Shown here: positions 6,473 to 13,886 of the stretch, in pieces
Position numbering within the stretch: position 1 is the stretch's first letter
How the letters are laid out: every line of letters starts with the position of its first letter
Virus record (IMG/VR): IMGVR_UViG_3300035664_000064
Span: 1-29,466 of that record
Source: a virus
DNA length: 29,466 nt
Strand: one strand, 5' to 3'
Made by a program: the position numbers and the translations under genes
Notes under the pieces: generated by a model
Database searches by the model: none
The model's input: the letters and a program-made list of their open reading frames with translations, nothing else
What the model was told of the DNA's origin: nothing

Positions 6473-7603
6473 TCACGGGGCGAGTGTGAACGTGTGTGGA
6501 GCGAACCAGTCGGCGATCGTTTCGGGCGGGGCCGGCGTCAGCCAGTTTCCGTTATGGAGGTCACGCCAGCCGAAGCCGGCGACGGAGCCGACCGCGAAGG
6601 AGTCCTTCGCCCGGAGCATGGATTCCACGACGGGCCGCGTCACCCAGAACGAGCCGTCGGGCTGGTCGGCCGGGAACTTGCCGCGGTAGGTGATCCATCG
6701 GGGTCCCCAGCTATTCAAACACAGGAGAGCGTCCGACGGTGATCCGTTCGCCTGGTAGCGGACCGCGACGAAACACATCTGGTGAGCCCACTGGCCGGAG
6801 GCGGCCGCGTAGCCCTGAGCGTTGGTCGTGCTCGCGAAGCCTTGCATCGAAGCCACAGGCACGGGGAACCCGGCCTCGATCGCGGCGGCAGCCTCGGCCC
6901 AGGTGGTCACGAGCGCGACATGGGCGGCCGGGTGCTTCTTCGCGATCGCGTCGAGCTTCCCGCCGTCTCCTTGGCCGCCACATCCGTAGGCTCCCCAGTC
7001 CTTCGCTCGGTTCGCGGAGTAGGCCGAGAGGTCGTAGCGGTCGAACTTCTCGCGGTAGACGACGCCCCAGTCGCGGACGAACCGAGCGGCCGCGGCCCCA
7101 TACGATCCGTCGGAGTAGCCGCCGACCGGCGACGAGCCGTCACCTGATCGGCCGCGGGCCTCGACGCGAGAGCCTCCATAGATTGCCTCGGTGCTCGGGA
7201 ACGACGGAGGCTCCGCGAGGCGGCCCGTCTCCCAGTCGACGGCCTGGGCGATCCATACGCCGTGAGCCCAGCCCCAGGAAACGCAATCCCCGATCCCCTG
7301 GCGTTCGCAGACCCAGGGCTTCCCGTAGCGAGCCAGGTGAGCGCGAGCCGCGGAGCGATAGAGGAACGTGTCGACGCCTTTCGCCTCGCGGACCGTCTCG
7401 GCTCCGGCGTCGCGAAACAGCGGCTGGGGCAGCTCCGCGAGGAATCGCTCGACGCCTTGCGGGTCTGGACGGTAGCCGAAGTTTTCGTCCCCCGGCCAGC
7501 CGGCAGGGCCGGGGCCGCGGTCGAGCCCGGCGACGATCGCGGCGGCCGCGAGCCCCAAGAGCAGAGCGACAGCCAGCCAGCGAAGAGCGTTAGCGCGAGG
7601 CAT
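6473..7603 (-). CDS. Signal-anchored papain-like (C1A-type) cysteine peptidase
   Basis: A 376-residue protein. Residues ~9-27 (WLAVALLLGLAAAAIVAGL) form a signal or signal-anchor segment, so the catalytic part should be outside the cytoplasm or membrane-bound. The catalytic domain has the papain elements in order: Gln102 and Cys107 in RQGIGDCVSWGWAHG, His274 in GQWAHQMCFVAV, and Asn297 in LCLNSWGPRW (the NSWG box). All catalytic residues are present, so it is probably active. It overlaps the next upstream membrane protein gene and lies in the cassette between protease and capsid. Peptidases of this type are unusual in tailed phages. It could cleave envelope or surface proteins during lysis or act on virion proteins; the N-terminal anchor favours the envelope. 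Confidence 0.85.
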   Translation of the reverse strand: MPRANALRWLAVALLLGLAAAAIVAGLDRGPGPAGWPGDENFGYRPDPQGVERFLAELPQPLFRDAGAETVREAKGVDTFLYRSAARAHLARYGKPWVCERQGIGDCVSWGWAHGVWIAQAVDWETGRLAEPPSFPSTEAIYGGSRVEARGRSGDGSSPVGGYSDGSYGAAAARFVRDWGVVYREKFDRYDLSAYSANRAKDWGAYGCGGQGDGGKLDAIAKKHPAAHVALVTTWAEAAAAIEAGFPVPVASMQGFASTTNAQGYAAASGQWAHQMCFVAVRYQANGSPSDALLCLNSWGPRWITYRGKFPADQPDGSFWVTRPVVESMLRAKDSFAVGSVAGFGWRDLHNGNWLTPAPPETIADWFAPHTFTLAP

Positions 7604-8138
7604 CGGCGGCAGCCCTCGCGATTTCCCTGTAGGCCGCGACCCACGCCGACCGCTGGGCCGGCGTCAGCGGACCGCCGGACGTGCCGGCCGTCGCGTCCAG
7701 GTGTTGCTTGATCACCTCCCTGGCTCTCGGGTGCTTCTCGCCCAGCGAGACGCCGCGACATCGCAGCTCGCGGGCACGCTGCCGCAGATCGTCGACGGCG
7801 ACGCCTGTCCGGATCAGCGGCTCGGCCTGCATCGCATCCCATTCGATCTCTGAGGCCAACTCCTCCATCAGGGCCGACACGGTCGCGGCGTCGGCCGAGG
7901 CGTCGGGGCCGACGAACGTCCCGCGGAGGCTGAAGCCGGGGGCCGGGCCGGGAGCCGGCTGCGGAGCCGGGGACGGTGGAGCGGACGAGCCCCACGCGAA
8001 CGCGGCCGCCGCGAGCAGGGCAGCCCCGGCGACGTGTCGCCGCTCCAGGGTCGGCAGCGACACGTCGCCGATGTACTTGGTGAACTTGTCGCCGGCGAAC
8101 GCATAAGCCGCGGCGGCGATCAGGAGGGCGACGATCAT
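7590..8138 (-). CDS. Membrane protein with Pro/Ala linker and helical C-terminal domain, 182 aa
   Basis: A 182-residue protein with two hydrophobic segments near the N-terminus (MIVALLIAAAAYAFAG and HVAGAALLAAAAFAWG). A Pro-Ala linker (APPSPAPQPAPGPAPG) follows, then a helical domain ending in PLTPAQRSAWVAAYREIARAAADASR. The layout suggests an inner-membrane protein with a domain extended from the membrane by a flexible arm. Its end overlaps the start of the peptidase gene by 14 bases, suggesting coordinated expression. No enzyme motif is visible. In context it may be an accessory of the peptidase or a holin/spanin-like component. Confidence 0.6.
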   Translation of the reverse strand: MIVALLIAAAAYAFAGDKFTKYIGDVSLPTLERRHVAGAALLAAAAFAWGSSAPPSPAPQPAPGPAPGFSLRGTFVGPDASADAATVSALMEELASEIEWDAMQAEPLIRTGVAVDDLRQRARELRCRGVSLGEKHPRAREVIKQHLDATAGTSGGPLTPAQRSAWVAAYREIARAAADASR

Positions 8139-8512
8139 CGGGCAAGCCTCACGAGTGGAAGGAGCTGCTCGATCACGCCGCCCGCGAGAGCCAGGACCAG
8201 CGACCGGACGGCCGGGCGGGCCACGAGCCAGATCGGGTAGAGCGTCACCGGGACCGCGTAGTCGGCAACGGCGTCGAAGAGCCGGGCGACCGCGTCGATC
8301 GCCATGAACTTCTTTTCCCGCCCGGAGAGCGTCGCCACGGAGTCGAGGGCCGAGACGACAAGCCGGAGGAGCGCGAGGAGCAGCTCGCCGAACTCCGACC
8401 AGGTCAGGCCGTCGGCGGCCGCGACCTTCGCGGACGCGATGTAGGTCGTGATCTTGTCGAGGAGGCCAGGCTGGTCGACTGCTTCGGTGATCGGAACGGT
8501 CGTGATGCTCAT
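8135..8512 (-). CDS. Holin-like membrane protein, 125 aa
   Basis: A 125-residue protein starting MSITTVPITEAV. The ATG at 8512 is chosen because upstream sequence in the same frame is Arg/Pro-rich shadow. It has a hydrophobic helix around residues 42-57 (FGELLLALLRLVVSAL) and a long C-terminal hydrophobic stretch (YAVPVTLYPIWLVARPAVRSLVLALAGGVIEQLLPL). Short length, two or three membrane helices, a charged C-terminus and its place ahead of an exported hydrolase are all compatible with a holin. No holin family motif is recognised, so this is inference. It overlaps the next gene by a few bases. Confidence 0.5.
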   Translation of the reverse strand: MSITTVPITEAVDQPGLLDKITTYIASAKVAAADGLTWSEFGELLLALLRLVVSALDSVATLSGREKKFMAIDAVARLFDAVADYAVPVTLYPIWLVARPAVRSLVLALAGGVIEQLLPLVRLAR

Positions 8513-8661
8513 CGCTTCCGCCTCCAGACTTGATCGGCCGGGACCACTTGTCGGCGACGTTGCCGGCAGCTCTGACACTCGACGTATCGGACCTGGCGGT
8601 CGCCGGCCCGCTTGCTCGACTCGACGCGGCAGCGGCCGCCGCAGGTCGTGCATAGGCTCAT
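8509..8661 (-). CDS. Zinc-ribbon protein, 50 aa
   Basis: A 50-residue protein with CTTCGGRC near the N-terminus and CQSC 20-odd residues later, giving a CxxC...CxxC zinc ribbon in a very basic background (RQRRRQVVPADQVWRRKR). The ATG overlaps the stop of the preceding gene (ATGA) and the end overlaps the start of the holin-like gene, so it is a real coupled gene despite its size. It probably binds nucleic acid or stabilises a larger assembly. Function is otherwise unknown. Confidence 0.65.
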   Translation of the reverse strand: MSLCTTCGGRCRVESSKRAGDRQVRYVECQSCRQRRRQVVPADQVWRRKR

Positions 8662-9164
8662 GTTTTCGTCCCGACGAGGACCATGTCGTAGGTGGCCGCC
8701 AGCGTGTTGCCGGAGATTGAATACGCGATCACCTTGTCGATCGGAGTCGCCGTCGCGGAGCCCTCGACATTCGACACACCGACCGACCAGAGCAGGACAC
8801 CGCCGGGATGGACCTCGGCGCTCCAGTAGGGAGTCGACGACGAGTCGGCGAGCATGATCCCGAGGAACTGGGCCGCGCTTGTGTTCTTCACATAGATAAG
8901 TCGGACCTTGTCGATCGACGCGGTGTAGGTCGTGCCCGACTGGGTCGGCACCGTCACCGACGAGAGCGTGGTCGTATCGGTCCCGGAGGTGGCGACGCTG
9001 CCCGACTTCCTGATGTAGATATTCGCCTGGCTCGCGCCGGTCCCGTTCGCGAAGGCGATATTCTCCAGCACGACGGACGAGTCCGACACGGACCCGACGG
9101 TGAGCGTGTTCGTCAGGTCGCAGTCGATCCGGAGGAGCCCGGAAACGGTCAGAGCGGAAGGCAT
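8658..9164 (-). CDS. Beta-rich putative virion protein, 168 aa
   Basis: A 168-residue protein rich in Ser, Thr, Val and Ala, starting MPSALTVSGLLRIDCDLTNTLTVG and ending YDMVLVGTKT. It shows alternating strands and Gly-rich turns without a signal peptide or catalytic motif. It directly follows the prohead protease. A decoration or head fibre protein is plausible at this position, and the composition resembles other small beta-sandwich virion proteins. No family is recognised. Confidence 0.55.
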   Translation of the reverse strand: MPSALTVSGLLRIDCDLTNTLTVGSVSDSSVVLENIAFANGTGASQANIYIRKSGSVATSGTDTTTLSSVTVPTQSGTTYTASIDKVRLIYVKNTSAAQFLGIMLADSSSTPYWSAEVHPGGVLLWSVGVSNVEGSATATPIDKVIAYSISGNTLAATYDMVLVGTKT

Positions 9165-9176
9165 AGCGTCCTCGTG

Positions 9177-10160
9177 TTAGCCGGCGTTGATTCGCATTCG
9201 GGCGACGGCGGCCGCGGCGGCAGCCTTCGATCCCGCGAGCGTCGAGACCTTGAACGATCGAGCCGCCGGGGCCGGGGCCGCCACGATTCCCTCGGGGTAG
9301 TCGTCGACCCACACGTCGACCGCGATCCCGGCCGCGGCGGCCGCGTCGCGCTTCTGGGTGTCGGCCCCGCACAGGATCAGGTCGCCGACCTCGAGGTCCG
9401 CGAACGCGAGCCGCAGCTCCTCGCGGTTTTCGTCGGTCGCCTCGCGTCGCGAGATACAGACGACGCGGTTCCCGGCGGCCGTCGCCATGTTGACGAACGA
9501 ACGCCAGAGGCCAGGGGCCGCGGTGAACGTCCGGTCGTAGTCGAGCGAGATCACGAGCCCGCGGCCCTCGGCCCTGTGGTGGACGAGCCCTCGGGCTTCG
9601 CGCCAGGCCGACAGGGACCGAAGGCCGACGGAACTATTGGGATACGCGGCGTGTGTTACTGGGCTTACGTCAAAGATCGCCGCGTCGGTGATCGTCCTAG
9701 TGACGTTGCCGGCGGGATCCTCGTCCCAGGTCTCGCCTCGAGGATCGGGCAGTGAGAACGCGAAAGACGATCCGAAGATGTAGCCTTCCCGGATCAGCGG
9801 AAGGACCTCGGCAGTCGTCGGCGTGCCGACCGGAGGGGTCGCCCGGAACACGAGCCCCTTCTCGTTCTCCTGGATCTGGAGCGTGCCGTTCGTCGTCCGG
9901 CCGAGGACGGCGGAATCCATGTGGTTGTATTTCGCGACAACGTCGGCGGCCCCTCGCGGATCGTTCGGCGAGCGGTCGAGCCACTTCCGGAACGCTCCGG
10001 GCATAAAACGCTCTTTGAAGCCTCCGAGATCGACGCTCCATTTGTTCCATGGGGGAGCCATGCCGACGATCTGCGGCCGGCCGTCGTCGCGGGTCTCCAG
10101 CCGCAGCTCGATGTCAGGGTCGCCAGCCTGGGCCAGATAGCGGGTCTCAACTTGCGACAT
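9177..10160 (-). CDS. HK97-family prohead protease fused to a HAD-like domain
   Basis: A 327-residue protein; the ATG at 10160 is used because upstream in-frame sequence is Arg/Ser-rich shadow and overlaps the portal end. Residues ~1-185 form a U35/S78-type prohead protease with His80 (KYNHMDSAVLGRT), Ser131/132 (GYIFGSSFAFS) and Asp164 in FDVSPVTHAAYP. They would cut the capsid delta domain. Residues ~200-295 carry HAD superfamily motifs: Asp207-x-Asp209-x-Thr211 (SLDYDRTF), Ser237 at the end of a strand (VVCIS), a Lys270 candidate and Asp286-Asp287 (DVWVDDYPEG). A phosphatase-like domain on a prohead protease is unusual. All HAD motif residues look intact. An Ala-rich tail follows. Confidence 0.85.
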   Translation of the reverse strand: MSQVETRYLAQAGDPDIELRLETRDDGRPQIVGMAPPWNKWSVDLGGFKERFMPGAFRKWLDRSPNDPRGAADVVAKYNHMDSAVLGRTTNGTLQIQENEKGLVFRATPPVGTPTTAEVLPLIREGYIFGSSFAFSLPDPRGETWDEDPAGNVTRTITDAAIFDVSPVTHAAYPNSSVGLRSLSAWREARGLVHHRAEGRGLVISLDYDRTFTAAPGLWRSFVNMATAAGNRVVCISRREATDENREELRLAFADLEVGDLILCGADTQKRDAAAAAGIAVDVWVDDYPEGIVAAPAPAARSFKVSTLAGSKAAAAAAVARMRINAG

Positions 10161-11736
10161 CGTTCTCGCCTCCGTCCATGGGATCCGCCGACAGGTCCGA
10201 GACTCGCTTCCCGACCGTGAACTCGGTCGCCTGCCCGCCTTCGTGAATGCGAACCGAGGCGGCCGGCGAGTCGGGCGACGCGGAGATCGCGAAGGGCGAC
10301 CCTTCGACACCGAGGACGCCGTCGGTCATCAGGTGCTCGATCGTTCCCTCGCCGCCGTCGAAGTAGACGTACTGGCCGAGAGCGAACCCGCCGGCCTGGT
10401 CGACGCTCTCGCCTTCGGACGACTGATCGTCCGGCGAGTCCTCGGCGGCGGGCGGCAGCGGCTCGCCTCCGGCGGCCCCGGCCTGGGCGGCCGCGGCGTC
10501 GAGCGTCGAGAAGCCGAGCTGGACGAAGGTCTGGTTCGCGGCCGGAGTGTCGAGCAGCTCGAAGTCTTCCCTGTCTCTTATTTCGTTCGGCGTGATTGAT
10601 CCGAGGTTCCAGAGCGTTTGATACAGGGCCGCTCGGCCGGCGGTGTCGGCCCGCAGGATCCCTCGCGTGTCTAGCTTCGCGTATACGTCCTCCCCATAGA
10701 CCGGCTGGAGGGCCATGTCGATAGGCGACTCCATGCGGCGAGCCCACGGCAGGAGGCACCAGACCTGGGCGGATAGGTGCTCCTGCTCGACCGTCGAATA
10801 CTTATTCATCTTCGCGTCGCCGAGGAGCGTCGAAGGGACGCCCCAGTGACGGCACACGTCAGGCAGGATCGCGTCTCGCAGCTCTTGAAACTGCGACGCC
10901 TCCATCGAGTTTGAGTCGATCGGCTTCAGTCGCGTCTTCTTCGGAAGGACGGCGGCCTTCCCGCGGTTCTCGGCTCCGCCGTAGACCTGGTGGAGCGACT
11001 CGCGAAGAGCGTCGACCGCTTCGTCGGGGATCTTCTCGTCGGTCTCGAGGACCATGTCGGGGCGAGCGGAGTTGTCCCAGAACGCGGTCGCCGCGGTGTC
11101 GAGTTTCTGAGCCAGGCGGATCGAGGTCGCGCACATCTCGGCCGGAGCATGGCCGACGATTCCGTTGTCGCTGATCCACTTCCAGTGAAGGACCTGCTCC
11201 TGTGGGATCGTCTCCCACACTCCGCGGTCCGTCCAGAACTTGTAAGACAGCGAGTAGTCGTCGAGCTGCTCGACCTTCACCCGCGACGGGTGCATCGGCA
11301 CGAGCTGCGACATCCAGCCGCGGTCGCCGGAGAGGATCCTCGCGTAGCCGTTGCCGTGGAGGGCCGCCCAGTAGGCTTGCAGTAGGTAGAAGTCGAACGC
11401 CGACTGCCAGCGGTTTGGCCGCTTGCGGAGCGTGTAGGCGGCCGGGATGTCGGCCTTCTCGCGGCGGCCGTCTGGCCGGTGCCGCATGATCTGGACCGGG
11501 CAGATCGCGACGGCCTGAGCGATCCAGCGCACGACCCCGAAAATCGAGGAGACGCGGATCGCGGTCTCGGGTCCGATGTTCCCCGGAGAGATCGCTCCGA
11601 ACGCGTAGGGCGACCCGAGCGAGGTCGACCGAAACGAGATAACGCGAGCGGCCGCGGCGGCCTTCGCCGGGGAGCGGCGGCGGCTGCCGCGGCCTCCATT
11701 GGCGGTCGGCTTGCGGCTGGGCTTCTTTTCGGGCAC
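10147..11736 (-). CDS. Portal protein (HK97-type) with C-terminal beta module
   Basis: A 529-residue protein starting at GTG 11736 with GAGG nine bases upstream. It has the portal core pattern: AIRVSSIFGVVRWIAQAVAICP, then 'LLQAYWAALHGNGYARI', 'EQVLHWKWISDNGIVGHAP', 'KLDTAATAFWDNSARPDMVL' and 'DVCRHWGVPSTLLGD' with 'STVEQEHL'. It forms the 12-mer ring through which DNA enters. The last ~75 residues (GQYVYFDGGEGTIEHLMTDGVL...PFAISASPDSPAASVRIHEGG...TVGKRVSDLS) look like a small beta-barrel module that I recall appended to other phage head proteins. This addition to a portal is uncommon. Its 3' end overlaps the protease start. Confidence 0.92.
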   Translation of the reverse strand: MPEKKPSRKPTANGGRGSRRRSPAKAAAAARVISFRSTSLGSPYAFGAISPGNIGPETAIRVSSIFGVVRWIAQAVAICPVQIMRHRPDGRREKADIPAAYTLRKRPNRWQSAFDFYLLQAYWAALHGNGYARILSGDRGWMSQLVPMHPSRVKVEQLDDYSLSYKFWTDRGVWETIPQEQVLHWKWISDNGIVGHAPAEMCATSIRLAQKLDTAATAFWDNSARPDMVLETDEKIPDEAVDALRESLHQVYGGAENRGKAAVLPKKTRLKPIDSNSMEASQFQELRDAILPDVCRHWGVPSTLLGDAKMNKYSTVEQEHLSAQVWCLLPWARRMESPIDMALQPVYGEDVYAKLDTRGILRADTAGRAALYQTLWNLGSITPNEIRDREDFELLDTPAANQTFVQLGFSTLDAAAAQAGAAGGEPLPPAAEDSPDDQSSEGESVDQAGGFALGQYVYFDGGEGTIEHLMTDGVLGVEGSPFAISASPDSPAASVRIHEGGQATEFTVGKRVSDLSADPMDGGENDVAS

Positions 11737-11763
11737 GGGCGGCGACCTCGTGGACGGTGCCCG

Positions 11764-11798
11764 CCAATATCCCAGCGGCCCGCCGGGCAGAATCTCGC
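11764..11798 (-). promoter_or_regulatory. Putative regulatory box between terminase and portal genes
   Basis: Immediately after the terminase stop the minus strand reads GCGAGATTCTGCC (11798-11786), identical to the box before the capsid gene. A short dyad (GCCCGCCGGGC) and an AT-richer ATATTG/TATTGG (11770-11764) follow 18-19 bases downstream of the box. It may be a promoter of the same class as at 5857-5885, though its -10 is poor, or an RNA processing or termination signal. Confidence 0.3.
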
Positions 11799-13453
11799 TA
11801 CAGGACGCGGATCCGCCACTCGTCGAGGCTCCGGCCGGTCCCCGTGTCCTCGTCGGTGGACGCGAGAGCGAGGGCATTCACGAGAGCCGCGACGCCGTCG
11901 ATCTTCTCCGTACTCTTCGCCTTGTCGGGTTTAATCATCCCTGTGGGATCGGTGTAGACACAAACGTTGTTTGCGTTCCACTGGGCGACCGGATTCCCGC
12001 CCGTGCGGAGCCGCTTCTCGACGACCAGGGCCTCGAGGAGTTTACATGGCGAGTTGAGCGTCGACGTTTTTTGCGCTATGTCCTTCGTCGTGATCCCTTC
12101 ACGCTGGAGCAGCGTCTCGAGGGCTCCGGCCTGCCAGGGGTCGCAGCCCACGGCCTTGATCTCGTGGGTCTCGCCATACGCGATGATGTCGCGAGCGACG
12201 CTCTCGTGATCGAGCCGGTGTCCATCGGTGACAGTCACCCAGCCGTCGCGGATCCAGGCGTCGTAGGGGATCCCTTCGCGGACACGGTCGGCCACGGTCT
12301 CGCGTGGGACCCAGTAGCGCCACTCGACCGAATAGGAGCCGTCCGACTCCTTGAACACGAACGCGGCCGCCGTCATGTCGAGATTCGACGCCAGGTCGAC
12401 GCCGACCCAGCACGGCCGGCCCTCGGTCGGATCGAGCGGACCGGCGGAGCAGGCCGACCAGTCGTCGCCGTGGAACCAGCGAGCGTCGGCCTGTGCCCAG
12501 ATTCCGAGCCGGTATCTGAGGAACGCCGTCATCTTCGTCGGGGCCGTGAGGGCGTCGGCGTAGTCGGCCGCGAAGTCCTTCTCGGTTATCGTGACGCCGA
12601 TCGACGGGTTCGCCTCACGCCACACTTCCGGGTCGCCGTAGCCGCGAGGGTCGTCCGGCTTCGCCTCGTAGATCTTCCCGAAGAATGTCGGGTTAGCGGC
12701 CGGGTTCGCTTCGACCAGCCGGGCGTCCTCGTACCATCGAAAGCCAATCCCGTTCCGGGACTCGCCGGCCGTTGAGATCGCGACGACGAGCGGCTGGGAT
12801 CTCGCGGCCCCGGCGTAGGTCAGGGCCTGGACGAGGTCCGGCTTACGGTGAGCGTGTAGCTCGTCGATCACGACGGACGACGCGTCGATACCTTCAGCTC
12901 TCCACGAGTCGGCGGCGAGGCAGGTGTATCGACTGGCCGTCGGCTTATGGACGATGGTCGACCGCGAGTCGATCACCTCGAGGGCTCGCGTCAGCTCGGG
13001 GTTTGCCCTGACGCTCGCGGCGACGGCACGGTATATGAGCCCGGCCTGGATTCGGTCCACTGCCGCGCCGTAGACGGCCGCGCCGGGCTCGCCGTCCGCG
13101 AGCAGGTGATACAGGACGAGGGCAGCCATCAGCGACGACTTCCCGTTTTTCTTACTGACGAAGATCGCGGCCCGGCGGTAGCGTCGCAGCCCGTCGTCGT
13201 CGACCCAGCCGTAGAGCGGTTCGATGATGTCGTGGATCTGCCACGGCATGAGCTTCATCGGCTTCCCGGCAAACTTCCGGCCGCTCGTCATCGTGACGAA
13301 CTGCTGGACGAACTTCACGACCCGGTCGGCTCGCTCCTGCTCGAACTTGTAGCCCGGGACGTATTCGGGCCGCTGCTTCCATGCCGGACCCGCGAGCCGC
13401 TTCTTAGGCTCGGCCTTCGATGAACGCTTGGAGGGTGTCCTTGATTTCGCCAC
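11798..13453 (-). CDS. terL: Terminase large subunit
   Basis: About 551 residues, starting at GTG 13453, which has GGAGG six bases upstream; the first residues overlap the TerS gene. The ATPase domain has Walker A SKKNGKS (~100-106) and Walker B VVIDELHAH (~195-203). The nuclease domain has acidic residues in VGVDLASNLDMTA (Asp ~353), VGCDPWQ (~438) and KIDGVAALVNALALA (~519). This is the HK97-like terminase that cuts and pumps phage DNA into the prohead. All catalytic positions are intact. HNH and TerS genes lie upstream, as in many HK97-type cos-packaging phages. Confidence 0.95.
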   Translation of the reverse strand: MAKSRTPSKRSSKAEPKKRLAGPAWKQRPEYVPGYKFEQERADRVVKFVQQFVTMTSGRKFAGKPMKLMPWQIHDIIEPLYGWVDDDGLRRYRRAAIFVSKKNGKSSLMAALVLYHLLADGEPGAAVYGAAVDRIQAGLIYRAVAASVRANPELTRALEVIDSRSTIVHKPTASRYTCLAADSWRAEGIDASSVVIDELHAHRKPDLVQALTYAGAARSQPLVVAISTAGESRNGIGFRWYEDARLVEANPAANPTFFGKIYEAKPDDPRGYGDPEVWREANPSIGVTITEKDFAADYADALTAPTKMTAFLRYRLGIWAQADARWFHGDDWSACSAGPLDPTEGRPCWVGVDLASNLDMTAAAFVFKESDGSYSVEWRYWVPRETVADRVREGIPYDAWIRDGWVTVTDGHRLDHESVARDIIAYGETHEIKAVGCDPWQAGALETLLQREGITTKDIAQKTSTLNSPCKLLEALVVEKRLRTGGNPVAQWNANNVCVYTDPTGMIKPDKAKSTEKIDGVAALVNALALASTDEDTGTGRSLDEWRIRVL

Positions 13454-13886
13454 GGTTGACCTCCATCCCAGCACGGGCCGACGGCGTCAGGCCGTATTCC
13501 TGCTCGATCCTGAGCATCGAGTGGGCCAGCTTGACGAACATCGTCGCGGCCGGCGTCGATTGCATGTATTTCACCTTCCCGTCCTTGTCGCGGATCACGA
13601 GCACGTCGAGCCCGCGACGGATCTGGTCGAGGTAGCGGACCCACTGCTCGTACATGGCACAGTAGCGGCCGATCGCTTCGACATCGGCCGGCGTGATCAG
13701 GCCCATCGCTTCGAGCTGCGGAACGACCTCGTCCCACTTCTCGCGAGCCTTGCCCGTCACCCAAGCCGGGGCGACGACGGCCCCGGCCGGCGGGACCGGC
13801 TCGTCGGCGTGCTTGCCTTCTTTCGACGGGTCGCCCCGCAGAAGGCGGAGAGCTGTCGGTTGTTTACGCGGTCCGCGTTTTCCCAC
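13404..13886 (-). CDS. terS: Terminase small subunit, P27 family
   Basis: A 160-residue protein with the P27-family N-terminus MGKRGPRKQPTALRLLRGDPSK. A Pro-rich linker (EPVPPAGAVVAPAW) follows, then a helical core TGKAREKWDEVVPQLEAMGLITPADVEAIGRYCAMYEQW. It recognises phage DNA and loads it on the large subunit. It overlaps the methyltransferase end by 23 bases and the TerL start by about 50 bases, so all three are translated from one message. Confidence 0.92.
   Translation of the reverse strand: MGKRGPRKQPTALRLLRGDPSKEGKHADEPVPPAGAVVAPAWVTGKAREKWDEVVPQLEAMGLITPADVEAIGRYCAMYEQWVRYLDQIRRGLDVLVIRDKDGKVKYMQSTPAATMFVKLAHSMLRIEQEYGLTPSARAGMEVNRGEIKDTLQAFIEGRA

Noticed and set aside
9177-10310. 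Longer protease gene with a 50-residue N-terminal extension
   Set aside because: The extension is Arg/Ser/Pro-rich shadow of the portal C-terminus; the protease domain begins right after the ATG at 10160.
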